From assembly GCA_003457065.1 (NCBI GenBank), contig DMJQ01000196.1, positions 13,644 to 20,712 on the forward strand: a DNA stretch of 7,069 nt. Reading direction: 5' to 3'. Both the position numbers and the translations under genes were made by a program. The DNA is from Clostridiales bacterium. GTDB lineage: Bacteria; Bacillota; Clostridia; Tissierellales; Sedimentibacteraceae. The notes beneath the pieces were generated by a model. That model saw only the letters and a list, made by a program, of their open reading frames with translations, did not search any database and was not told where the DNA came from. How positions within the stretch are numbered: position 1 is the stretch's first letter; each line of letters starts with the position of its first letter. Below, piece after piece: positions 1-6,376 of this stretch.

Positions 1-20
1 AAAGAATGGAGGCAACAACA

Positions 21-1263
21 ATGAATAAAACAGCATTTATAGGTGGGCTGCTAATTGATGGCACAGGAAACGAACCTATTGAAAATTCAGTTGTATTAGT
101 AGAAGATAAAAAAATAGCATATACAGGGCAAATGATAGAAATAGGCGAAGATTATAAAAAAATAAACATTACAGGCAAAACAATTATGCCTGGATTAATA
201 GATACACATCTTCATTTTAGCGGAAATCTTACAGACTCAGACAGTGATTGGGTTCTTGAACCTTTATTGCAAAAAGCAGTAGTTGCTGTAGCCCAAGCAA
301 AAGAGTCACTTGAGCATGGTTTAACAAGCGTTGGAGAAATATCCAGATTTGGTCCGCATATCAGAAATATGATTGAACAAGGAGTGATTACTGGTCCGAG
401 GGTAGTTACTTCAGGATTAGGATTTTGCAGAACCGCTGGACATGGAGATTCACATAAACTACCGTTGGAATATAATAATGATTCCCATCCATGGGCAGAG
501 AGAGTAGATGGGCCCTGGGATTTAAGACGAGCTATAAGAAGAAGATTAAGAAATAACCCAGATGCAATAAAAAATATGGTCAACTGGCGGTGGAATTTGG
601 AGACATGACGCTAAAGCAGACAGTCACTATTGTATGGAGGAAATTCAAGCTGTAGTAGACGAATGTAATATGGTGAATCTTCCAGTTTGGTCTCATGCAG
701 AAGGTTATGAAGGTGCACTTAATTCTTGCAAGGCTGGTGTATCCGCTATAATACACGGGCAGGAGCTTAATGAAGAATGTTTAGAGATAATGAAAGAAAA
801 GGATATAACATTCTGTCCTACATTACAATTTTTCTATGAATGGTTTACAGTTTATGAACCACCATATAGACCAATATTAGATAATTACGAAGGTAATACA
901 ACAGCAGAAAAAGAATTAAATCGTATAGTTGGAAACTTGCAAAATGCAAATAAAAAAGGAATACGAATAACAGTTGGTTCAGATTCATTTTGTTCAAGCC
1001 TTACACCATATGGGAAGTATGCTATAACAGAGATATACACTTTGAACAAATCAGGATTAACAGAGATGGAAGCAATCATGGCGGCTACTAAAAATGGAGC
1101 AGAGATGCTTAAAATAGATAAAATAACTGGTACATTAGAACAAGGCAAGTATGCTGATATAATTGTACTTGAAAAAAATCCATTACATAATATAAAAAAT
1201 ATAACTGTAAATGAAATGAAAGTAATAATGAAAGAAGGAACTTTCGTAAAAAATCTTTTATAA
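21..1263 (+). pseudogene. amidohydrolase (imidazolonepropionase / Xaa-Pro dipeptidase-like), frameshifted
   Basis: This is a metal-dependent hydrolase of the amidohydrolase superfamily, cytoplasmic, probably cleaving an amide, cyclic-amide or dipeptide bond; the substrate cannot be read from the sequence. The first frame (to the TGA at 606-608) and the second frame (from about 576 to 1263) join into one protein of about 413 residues, normal for the family, if one A is removed from the six-A run at 569-574. The joined protein has the metal motif THLHF (H63, H65), a probable carboxylated bridging lysine in DAIKIW (K184), SHAEG (H225), HGQEL (H245) and GSD (D321), then a C-terminal composite beta domain (GTLEQGKYADIIVL). 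I chose ATG 21 over ATG 6 because GGAGG at 8-12 lies 8 nt before it. A terminator follows. The break may be a true mutation or a homopolymer sequencing error. The family call is firm; loss of function is uncertain. Confidence 0.85.
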
Positions 1264-1293
1264 ATAAAAAAAGGTTACTCCACTCTACCTTCT

Positions 1294-1324
1294 AACAGAG
1301 ACCATTTATAGGCCTCTGTTTTTT
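1294..1324 (+). terminator. intrinsic terminator after the amidohydrolase
   Basis: The arms AACAGAG (1294-1300) and CTCTGTT (1314-1320) pair, extended inward by CC/GG across an A-C mismatch, and are followed by a six-T tract (1319-1324). It lies 30 nt after the amidohydrolase stop. The T-tract is shared with the left arm of a larger palindrome (1318-1362). Confidence 0.8.
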
Positions 1325-1362
1325 ATATAATAGGATGAAAACTTTCCTACTATATAAAAAAC
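1318..1362. repeat. 45-nt near-perfect palindrome
   Basis: The left arm GTTTTTTATATA (1318-1329) pairs with TATATAAAAAAC (1351-1362), and TAGGA (1331-1335) pairs with TCCTA (1345-1349). The loop is 9 nt (1336-1344). The only mismatch is A1330/C1350, which becomes a G-U pair in minus-strand RNA. The stem is AT-rich and no U-run follows it on either strand, so it is not a plain terminator. It could be the end of a small mobile element or an RNA-stabilising hairpin. Confidence 0.7.
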
Positions 1363-1470
1363 GAAGATTCCAAGGTATGAGAGAGGTTTCAACAGAATTG
1401 GCTGTCCCATCACCGCTGCCAGAAGACCATTTCAAGTTATACCGCTTCTGCCTTAATCAGCATTTTCAGC
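1363..1470. other. unassigned intergenic segment
   Basis: This 108-base stretch lies between the palindrome and the methyltransferase stop. It is visibly richer in G and C than the amidohydrolase gene. A short plus-strand open frame crosses it, but it has no ribosome binding site and runs antisense into the methyltransferase, so I do not call it. On the minus strand, 1437-1470 could encode an alternative C-terminus of the methyltransferase. I recognise no RNA family here. Confidence 0.35.
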
Positions 1471-2172
1471 CTATTGCGGTGTCGAAGATCTGGTTTTTTT
1501 GCAGATTGCCACAAGTGCCTCAATTTTTCCTTTTATTCCATTTTCGCCTGAATATATATATGTAAACGGTCTTACGTCCAACAACCGATCGTTGTAAATT
1601 TTCTGCAGTTCCTGGCGGTCGGAATAATGATGAGGGATTTTTTCTTCTCCCGGCATATTGTATATGAATGTATCTTTTTCAATCTCAATGCCTTTTCCGT
1701 AATGTTCGTCTGCTTTTGACTGGTAGTCGGCAAAAATAATTCCGCCCGTTTTCAGTACGCGCAACATTTCATCTGCGTGCTTTTTCATATCTTCGTAATT
1801 ACCGTGACCAGATACCCATATACACAAAATCGCGTCAAAGGTTTCGTCTTCAAATGGGATGGCGCGCATATCGTGGCAAGCGGTAGAAATTTCAAATCCC
1901 GATTTTATGGCTTTTTGTATTGTTACTTCAATTCCTTCTTCGGATATGTCGGTAGCAGTAACATCAAAACCGTTTTGTGCAAGAAAAACAGAATGCCTGC
2001 CTGTTCCGCAGCCCAAGTCCAGAACTTTTTTTACATGCTCTCTTTTAAATAATTCAGCGGCCGTTAAAACAGTAGTCAGAACATCATGCTGCACTTCTCC
2101 CTGAGTTTTATATATTTCGTTCCATACCAGTTCCCACTCTGTTTGGTTTATATCTAAATCCTGAAAACTCAT
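1471..2172 (-). CDS. class I SAM-dependent methyltransferase
   Basis: This cytoplasmic methyltransferase of the Methyltransf_11/25 type transfers a methyl group from S-adenosylmethionine; the acceptor is unknown. The protein is 233 residues from ATG 2172. Motif I is VLDLGCGTGRH (residues 50-60), the acidic residue after strand beta2 is in VTATDIS (71-77), the region before motif IV has HDMRAIPF (100-107), motif IV is FDAILCIWV (112-120), and the post-motif segment is LRVLKTGGIIFADY (137-150). I chose ATG 2172 over the upstream TTG at 2190 because an AAAGGGAA ribosome binding site ends about 6 nt before the ATG. The gene has its own sigma-A promoter and is separated from argS by a terminator. 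The C-terminus after residue 226 (TRSSTPQ) looks unusual. One base fewer in the T7 run at 1494-1500 would give a 244-residue protein ending at 1437. The fold is certain, the substrate is not. Confidence 0.88.
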   Translation of the reverse strand: MSFQDLDINQTEWELVWNEIYKTQGEVQHDVLTTVLTAAELFKREHVKKVLDLGCGTGRHSVFLAQNGFDVTATDISEEGIEVTIQKAIKSGFEISTACHDMRAIPFEDETFDAILCIWVSGHGNYEDMKKHADEMLRVLKTGGIIFADYQSKADEHYGKGIEIEKDTFIYNMPGEEKIPHHYSDRQELQKIYNDRLLDVRPFTYIYSGENGIKGKIEALVAICKKTRSSTPQ

Positions 2173-2210
2173 GATCGTTCCCTTTCTCAAAGATATTTAT
2201 ATTTAATTCC

Positions 2211-2241
2211 ATTATATACCATTATAATGCATTTATGTCAA
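2211..2241 (-). promoter_or_regulatory. sigma-A promoter of the methyltransferase gene
   Basis: Read on the minus strand, a consensus -35 TTGACA (2241-2236) is followed after 17 nt by TATATA (2218-2213), or after 19 nt by a consensus TATAAT (2216-2211). The start codon lies about 40 nt downstream. It sits just past the argS terminator, so the methyltransferase appears to be transcribed independently. Confidence 0.75.
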
Positions 2242-2261
2242 CAGGAATTCATATATTAATG

Positions 2262-2311
2262 AACAATAAAAATAAAGAAACGAAGGAAATGAAAGTCTTC
2301 GTTTCTTTATT
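2262..2311 (-). terminator. intrinsic terminator of argS
   Basis: The stem is 15 perfect base pairs (2271-2285 with 2297-2311), with an 11-nt loop at 2286-2296. Read on the minus strand it starts just after the argS TGA and is followed by a T-rich tail (TTTTATTG). Confidence 0.88.
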
Positions 2312-2313
2312 AA

Positions 2314-4080
2314 TCACATTCTGTCAGGCACCTGAATTCCAAGCAAATCCACGGAAATTTCCAGGATATTTTTGGTGAGATCGCAAAGACACAGCCATGA
2401 GTTTTTCTTTTCGGCGTTTTCTTCACTTATAATTCTGTTGCTGTGATAAAATTTATTGAAGGCATTGGATAAATCATAAATATATTCACACAGCTTGTTT
2501 GGAGCCTTCTCGGAAAAGCTGTGCTCAACGGCCTCATTGAATCTTGACAGCTTCAACATCAAATCCCTCTCGCACTGGCTGCATGGTTCATGTATAGAAA
2601 CGGTACCTGAACATTTCCCTTCTGCACATGCCTTGTTTAAAATAGATTTAATTCTTACAATGGTATATAAAATATACGGTCCCGTATTTCCTTCAAAGGA
2701 CGAAAATTTTTCTATGTCGAATATATAATCTTTGGTTACCTGATTGGATAAATCTCCGTATTTCAATGCGGACAGACCGACCTTTCCTGCTATGTCGTTC
2801 ATTTCCTCTTCACTGAAGCCCTTGTTTGCATCCATCTTTTTCAATACGCTGTCATCTATGGTCTCAATTAAATCCTGAAGTCTCATGACACCGCCTTCTC
2901 TTGTTTTGAAAGGCTTTCCGTCCTTGCCGTTCATCGTTCCGAATCCGATGAAGTCAAAAGAAAGTTTGTCAGCTGCAATACCCGTTTTCTTAGCACATCT
3001 GAAAACCTGTTCAAAGTGCAGATCCTGCCTTTTATCAACGACGTATATTATCATGTCAGGATCATAATCCTCAACCCTCTGCCATATGGTTGCAAGGTCA
3101 GTAGTGCTGTACAGCGATGATCCGTCAGATTTAAGTATCATCACCGGCGGAATATCATGTGTGTCATCTTCTTCAGCCACATCCACTACCAATGCTCCAC
3201 GGCTCTCATAGGTATAATTGTTTTCTTTCAGATAACTTACCATTTCATCAACGTATTTCTCACAGTCGCTTTCACCCAGCCACAAATCAAACTCCACATT
3301 TAAAGATGAGTATACCTTTTTCAAATCTGTCACGGATATATTCAAAATATGTTTCCAAAGCGCAGCATAACCTTTCTTGCCTGCCTGAAGTTCGGATGTG
3401 GCTTTTCTTGCATCTTTCATGGCTTCCTCATTATTTTTAGCGAGGACACTTGCCGCGGTGTATATCTCTCCAAGTTCATTTATTGTGAACGGAGCTTCGG
3501 CAGGATATTCGCCGCTGTAATCTTCAATAAAATACGGAAGCTCCGGCTCGCGCCTTTTGAGCTCGGATATAATCATGCCTATCTGAAGTCCCCAGTCTCC
3601 CAGGTGCACATCACCTATCACATTGTGTCCCATAAATCTTGATATTCTTTTTATCGCTTCTCCGATGACGGCGGCGCGTATGTGTCCCACATGCAGCGGT
3701 TTTGCAACGTTTGCTCCGCCGTAATCGACTATGATGGTCAAAGGCTTATCCGCCTTGGTGCATCCGCATTTCTCATCCATGTTCATCTCATTTAAATAAC
3801 CCGCCAGCACGCTGTCCTTTATGTTTAAATTAATAAATCCCGGTCTGGCTGCAGAAATATTTTCAAACCAAAAATTATCTTTCAATATTTCAATTACCTC
3901 TCCCGCAATCTTCAAAGGTGCTTTGCCGTATTTCTTTGCCGCCGCCAATGCACCGTTACACTGGTACTGGCACAAATCAGGACGATCTGATATTGTAACG
4001 CCGCCGAAATATCTTTCATATCCGCATTTCTCAAACGCATCGCTTAATATTCCGTTTAATGTTTCGATTAATTTTTCCAT
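2314..4080 (-). CDS. argS: arginyl-tRNA synthetase
   Basis: This class I aminoacyl-tRNA synthetase charges tRNA-Arg with arginine using ATP, in the cytoplasm. The protein is 588 residues, close to the usual 550-600. Its N-terminal tRNA-binding domain covers about residues 1-95 (YQCNGALAAAKKYGK, then GFINLNI at 81-87). The catalytic domain opens with DYGGANVAKPLHVGHIRAA (119-137), whose HVGH at 130-133 is the HIGH signature and whose NVAK is the usual ArgRS context. GDVHLGDWGLQ (157-167) is also typical. The KMSKS position is the degenerate KPFKTREG (389-396), as in many ArgRS enzymes. The C-terminal DALR anticodon-binding domain starts near GNTGPYILY (464-472), and the chain ends GIQVPDRM, matching the conserved RM ending. 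ATG 4080 has an AAGGAG site (4086-4091) 5 nt upstream. Expression should be controlled by the T-box leader immediately upstream. No damage is seen. Confidence 0.97.
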   Translation of the reverse strand: MEKLIETLNGILSDAFEKCGYERYFGGVTISDRPDLCQYQCNGALAAAKKYGKAPLKIAGEVIEILKDNFWFENISAARPGFINLNIKDSVLAGYLNEMNMDEKCGCTKADKPLTIIVDYGGANVAKPLHVGHIRAAVIGEAIKRISRFMGHNVIGDVHLGDWGLQIGMIISELKRREPELPYFIEDYSGEYPAEAPFTINELGEIYTAASVLAKNNEEAMKDARKATSELQAGKKGYAALWKHILNISVTDLKKVYSSLNVEFDLWLGESDCEKYVDEMVSYLKENNYTYESRGALVVDVAEEDDTHDIPPVMILKSDGSSLYSTTDLATIWQRVEDYDPDMIIYVVDKRQDLHFEQVFRCAKKTGIAADKLSFDFIGFGTMNGKDGKPFKTREGGVMRLQDLIETIDDSVLKKMDANKGFSEEEMNDIAGKVGLSALKYGDLSNQVTKDYIFDIEKFSSFEGNTGPYILYTIVRIKSILNKACAEGKCSGTVSIHEPCSQCERDLMLKLSRFNEAVEHSFSEKAPNKLCEYIYDLSNAFNKFYHSNRIISEENAEKKNSWLCLCDLTKNILEISVDLLGIQVPDRM

Positions 4081-4125
4081 ACAATCTCCTTCCTGCTACA
4101 TTTAATTAGTAATAAATTTTTTCAT

Positions 4126-4153
4126 AAAAAAACCGCCTCATATAATGAGACGG
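4126..4153 (-). terminator. regulated terminator of the argS T-box
   Basis: On the minus strand the arms CCGTCTCA (4153-4146) and TGAGGCGG (4140-4133) form 8 pairs including one G-U, with a 5-nt loop, and are followed by seven Ts (4132-4126). It begins 6 nt after the T-box sequence, so it competes with the antiterminator fold. Confidence 0.92.
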
Positions 4154-4346
4154 GTTAAATCCGCGGTACCACTCAAATTGACACAAAGTCCACTCAATTA
4201 CTTTAACGCAGTTAACGTTCCATCCTTGCACAGCTCAGATGTCCTCTCCGAGTCCCTCTTCGCCGCCAGCCACCTTGCAGAACTTTCACTCTGTTCCTGC
4301 TCGCTGTCAGGTGTAGCCGACAGTTACTATTCTCTTCACAGAATTT
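4126..4346 (-). promoter_or_regulatory. T-box riboswitch leader of argS
   Basis: On the minus strand this leader carries the hallmark T-box sequence TGGTACCGCGGA (4171-4160) in the antiterminator, followed by a terminator hairpin. Upstream are Stem I elements: GAAGAGAATAGTAACT near the 5' end with its AGTA loop motif, a GTCGGC/GCTGGC helix, and a distal hairpin whose arms are roughly GCAGGAAC and GTTCTGC. The specifier loop most likely lies in GCGAAGAGGGAC (4263-4252), which contains the arginine codons CGA, AGA and AGG; I cannot fix the register. In this class, uncharged tRNA pairs with the specifier and, through its CCA end, with the T-box, which favours antitermination. The leader would therefore raise argS expression when tRNA-Arg is uncharged. 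Confidence 0.95.
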
Positions 4347-4366
4347 ATAATTATTTATTTTCGATT

Positions 4367-4395
4367 ATTCTATATTATATGCGTGCGGGTGTCAA
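4367..4395 (-). promoter_or_regulatory. sigma-A promoter of argS
   Basis: On the minus strand a consensus -35 TTGACA (4395-4390) is followed after 17 nt by TAGAAT (4372-4367). Transcription would start near 4360, just ahead of T-box Stem I. Confidence 0.75.
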
Positions 4396-4411
4396 CAATA
4401 ATTTTTTTTAC

Positions 4412-4434
4412 CGGCAATAATCAGCTTATTTACC
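4412..4434. repeat. imperfect inverted repeat between divergent argS and guaB promoters
   Basis: CGGCAATAA (4412-4420) can pair with TTATTTACCG (4425-4434), with a one-base bulge and a G-U pair. It lies between the two -35 boxes, a position suited to an operator. It matches no regulator site I know. Confidence 0.35.
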
Positions 4435-4466
4435 GCAATTGCAATACTCAAAGTAAAATATAGATA

Positions 4467-4495
4467 TTGACAACACAATCATGTTATGATAATCT
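4467..4495 (+). promoter_or_regulatory. sigma-A promoter of guaB
   Basis: A consensus -35 TTGACA at 4467-4472 is followed by the AT-rich stretch TATGATAATCT. The -10 is either TAATCT (4490-4495, spacer 17) or GATAAT (4488-4493, spacer 15). The untranslated leader would be only about 50 nt, with no room for a purine riboswitch. Confidence 0.6.
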
Positions 4496-4552
4496 AACAG
4501 GAATAATTATTATGTAAATAACAATTAATACATATGAAAAGGAGATATAATA

Positions 4553-6043
4553 ATGGCAAGAATTATCAACGAGCCTTCCAGAACATTTGGAGAATTTTTG
4601 CTTCTGCCAAACCTTACTACAAAGGATTGTATTGTTGACAATGTCGATCTAAGTACACCTATTTGCAGATTTAAAAAAGGCGAAGAACCGGAACTAAAAT
4701 TGAACATACCTTTTTCATCGGCAATCATGCAGTCCATTTCTGATAATAACATGGCTATTGCCCTTGCGAAAAACGGCGGAATATCCTTTATATATTGCTC
4801 ACAGTCAATCGAAAGCGAAGCAGAAATGATTCGCAGAGTGAAAAAATACAAGGCCGGTTTTGTAATCAGCGATTCAAACCTTACACCTGAAAACACGCTG
4901 CAGGACGTGCTTGAACTAAAAGCAGAAACAGGCCATTCAACAATGGCAATTACCGACGACGGGACATCAGACGGAAAACTTCTGGGTATTGTAACAAGCA
5001 GGGATTACAGAACCACAAGAGACGCTCTGGATAAAAAAGTTAAAGAATTCATGACTCCGGCAGAATCTCTCATTGTAGGCAATGAAGGAATCACTCTTTC
5101 AGAAGCTAACGATATTATCTGGAAACACAAATTAAATGCACTTCCAATAGTGGATAGTAACTTTAATCTGGTTTACATGGTTTTCAGAAAAGACTATTCA
5201 GAAGACAAGGAAAACCCACACTCACTTCTTGACAACCAAAAAAGATATATAGTTGGGGCAGGTATTAATTCAAGAGATTATAAAGAAAGAGTTCCTGCAC
5301 TGGTTGAAGCGGGAGCGGATATTTTGTGTATCGACTCATCGGAAGGTTTCAGCGAATGGCAGTCAGACACAATAAAATGGATCAAAGGCAAGTACGGAAA
5401 CAAAGTAAAAGTAGGCGCAGGCAATGTTGTCGAAAAAGACGGTTTCAATTATCTTGCGGATGCAGGCGCTGATTTTATTAAAATAGGTATCGGCGGCGGA
5501 TCAATCTGCATAACAAGAGAACAAAAGGGCATCGGCAGAGGCCAGGCATCGGCAGTGCTGGACGTTGCTGCGGCAAGAGATGAATATTTTGAAAAAACAG
5601 GAATTTACGTACCTATATGCTCCGACGGCGGCATTGTTTTAGATTACCACATAACACTGGCACTTGCCATGGGAGCTGACTTCGTAATGCTTGGACGTTA
5701 TTTTGCAGGCTTTGATGAAAGCCCTACATCCAAAATAAAATACGGCAACGGCTACGTAAAAGAATACTGGGGTGAAGGTTCTAACAGGGCAAGAAACTGG
5801 GCAAGATACGATTTAGGCGGAAAAGCAGGCCTTCAATTTGAAGAGGGCGTAGATTCATATGTTCCTTATGCCGGCAAACTTGACGACGGACTCGGAAGTA
5901 CACTTCACAAAGTTAAATCGACCATGTGTAACTGCGGTGCAAAATCAATCAAAGAACTGCAGAAAGACGGCAGACTTGTGCTCGTTTCCGCAACAAGCCT
6001 TTCAGAAGGCTCGGCACATGATGTTATTTTGAAAAATCAATAA
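4553..6043 (+). CDS. guaB: IMP dehydrogenase, Tritrichomonas foetus-type
   Basis: This enzyme oxidises IMP to XMP with NAD+, the committed step of guanine nucleotide synthesis; the family is cytoplasmic and usually tetrameric. The protein is 496 residues. The N-terminal part of the barrel is followed by a CBS pair (about 102-220), then the rest of the barrel. The catalytic loop is [20 protein letters not shown] (312-331) with nucleophile C319 and R322. D261 (IDSSEG), D358 (CSDGG) and R382 (GRYF) are substrate or cofactor residues. The mobile flap carries the R418-Y419 catalytic pair (WARYDLGG), and E431 is in [12 protein letters not shown]. The flap entry KEYWGEGS replaces the common bacterial YRGMGS, marking a divergent clade. 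These positions equal the T. foetus numbering as I recall it. ATG 4553 follows AAAAGGAG with 8 nt spacing. The gene is transcribed alone, divergently from argS, and ends at a strong terminator. Confidence 0.97.
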   Translation: MARIINEPSRTFGEFLLLPNLTTKDCIVDNVDLSTPICRFKKGEEPELKLNIPFSSAIMQSISDNNMAIALAKNGGISFIYCSQSIESEAEMIRRVKKYKAGFVISDSNLTPENTLQDVLELKAETGHSTMAITDDGTSDGKLLGIVTSRDYRTTRDALDKKVKEFMTPAESLIVGNEGITLSEANDIIWKHKLNALPIVDSNFNLVYMVFRKDYSEDKENPHSLLDNQKRYIVGAGINSRDYKERVPALVEAGADILCIDSSEGFSEWQSDTIKWIKGKYGNKVKVGAGNVVEKDGFNYLADAGADFIKIGIGGGSICITREQKGIGRGQASAVLDVAAARDEYFEKTGIYVPICSDGGIVLDYHITLALAMGADFVMLGRYFAGFDESPTSKIKYGNGYVKEYWGEGSNRARNWARYDLGGKAGLQFEEGVDSYVPYAGKLDDGLGSTLHKVKSTMCNCGAKSIKELQKDGRLVLVSATSLSEGSAHDVILKNQ

Positions 6044-6054
6044 CCAATAAAGGC

Positions 6055-6094
6055 AAAATCATGACCACCGGCTGAGCCGATGGTCATGATTTTT
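6055..6094 (+). terminator. intrinsic terminator of guaB
   Basis: A 13-bp perfect outer stem (6055-6067 with 6081-6093) encloses CGGC/GCCG (6069-6072 with 6076-6079) across a C-A mismatch, with a TGA loop. Ts follow at 6090-6094. The A-run on the other side means it could also act on the minus strand. Confidence 0.9.
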
Positions 6095-6108
6095 AATACT
6101 TTTAAAAT

Positions 6109-6145
6109 AAAAAGCCACGTATGAGTTTAAATTCTCATACATGAC
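6109..6145 (-). terminator. intrinsic terminator of tRNA-Pro
   Basis: On the minus strand GTCATGTATGAG (6145-6134) pairs with CTCATACGTGGC (6125-6114), 12 pairs including two G-U, with an 8-nt loop. TTTTTATTTT follows. It starts 7 nt after the tRNA CCA end. Confidence 0.85.
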
Positions 6146-6152
6146 TTTACGT

Positions 6153-6229
6153 TGGTCGGGATGACAAGATTCGAACTTGCGGCCCCAAACACCCCATGCT
6201 TGTGCGCTACCAAACTGCGCTACATCCCG
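6153..6229 (-). tRNA. tRNA-Pro (anticodon GGG)
   Basis: This 77-nt cloverleaf includes an encoded CCA (6155-6153). The acceptor stem is CGGGATG (6229-6223) with CATCCCG (6163-6157), and the discriminator is A. The D arm carries GCGC/GCGC with TTTGGTA. The anticodon stem CAAGC/GTTTG encloses the 7-base loop ATGGGGT, giving anticodon GGG, which reads CCC and CCU codons. The T arm contains the standard TTCGAAT loop with stem GCAAG/CTTGT. It has its own promoter and terminator and is a single-gene unit. Confidence 0.97.
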
Positions 6230-6241
6230 ATTGCATTTTAT

Positions 6242-6270
6242 ATTATACACTAAATTCCCTATTTTGTAAA
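6242..6270 (-). promoter_or_regulatory. sigma-A promoter of tRNA-Pro
   Basis: On the minus strand TTTACA (6270-6265) is followed after 17 nt by a consensus TATAAT (6247-6242), 12 nt before the first base of the mature tRNA. Confidence 0.8.
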
Positions 6271-6281
6271 GATTTAAAATT

Positions 6282-6310
6282 TTAATAAATTTCGTCTTGC
6301 AATTTATAAT
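6282..6310 (+). promoter_or_regulatory. putative promoter of the DUF1292 gene
   Basis: A consensus TATAAT (6305-6310) lies 17 nt after TTAATA (6282-6287), a 4/6 match to the -35. A second candidate, TTGCAA (6297-6302) with TAAAGT (6320-6325), is weaker. The -35 box lies 11 bp from the -35 of the divergent tRNA-Pro promoter. Confidence 0.5.
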
Positions 6311-6330
6311 GTATTCTGTTAAAGTTTAGG

Positions 6331-6350
6331 TATCTATCATAGGATAGGTA
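6331..6350 (+). repeat. hairpin in the 5' leader of the DUF1292 gene
   Basis: TATCTATC (6331-6338) pairs with GATAGGTA (6343-6350), 8 pairs including one G-U in RNA, with loop ATAG. It lies between the promoter and the ribosome binding site (AAGGA at 6361-6365). It could be an operator or an RNA stem; its role is not known. Confidence 0.4.
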
Positions 6351-6376
6351 AATAAATTATAAGGATGTAAAATAAT

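Noticed and set aside
6..20. upstream ATG at position 6 as start of the amidohydrolase
   Set aside because: GGAGG at 8-12 is ideally placed for ATG 21, and would lie inside the coding region if ATG 6 were used.
212..583. 123-codon minus-strand open frame antisense to the amidohydrolase
   Set aside because: It is a shadow of the amidohydrolase coding frame, with no ribosome binding site or recognisable domain.
1335..1565. 76-codon plus-strand open frame across the palindrome and methyltransferase end
   Set aside because: It has no ribosome binding site, starts inside the palindrome and runs antisense into the methyltransferase. Its first half overlaps the unexplained segment, so I kept the DNA as a finding but not the protein.
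2173..2190. TTG at 2190 as methyltransferase start
   Set aside because: The AAAGGGAA site within this extension serves ATG 2172 with good spacing.
4145..4420. 91-codon plus-strand open frame over the argS leader
   Set aside because: It is the complement of the T-box RNA and promoter; the RNA structure explains the sequence.
4496..4552. purine riboswitch or T-box in front of guaB
   Set aside because: The leader is only about 50 nt and contains no aptamer-like conserved bases.
4525..4896. 123-codon minus-strand open frame antisense to the start of guaB
   Set aside because: It lies across the guaB ribosome binding site and 5' coding region and has no promoter or domain.
6059..6250. 63-codon minus-strand open frame reading RDVAQFGSAQAWGVWGRKFESC
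   Set aside because: It is a translation of tRNA-Pro; this is a well-known spurious protein type.
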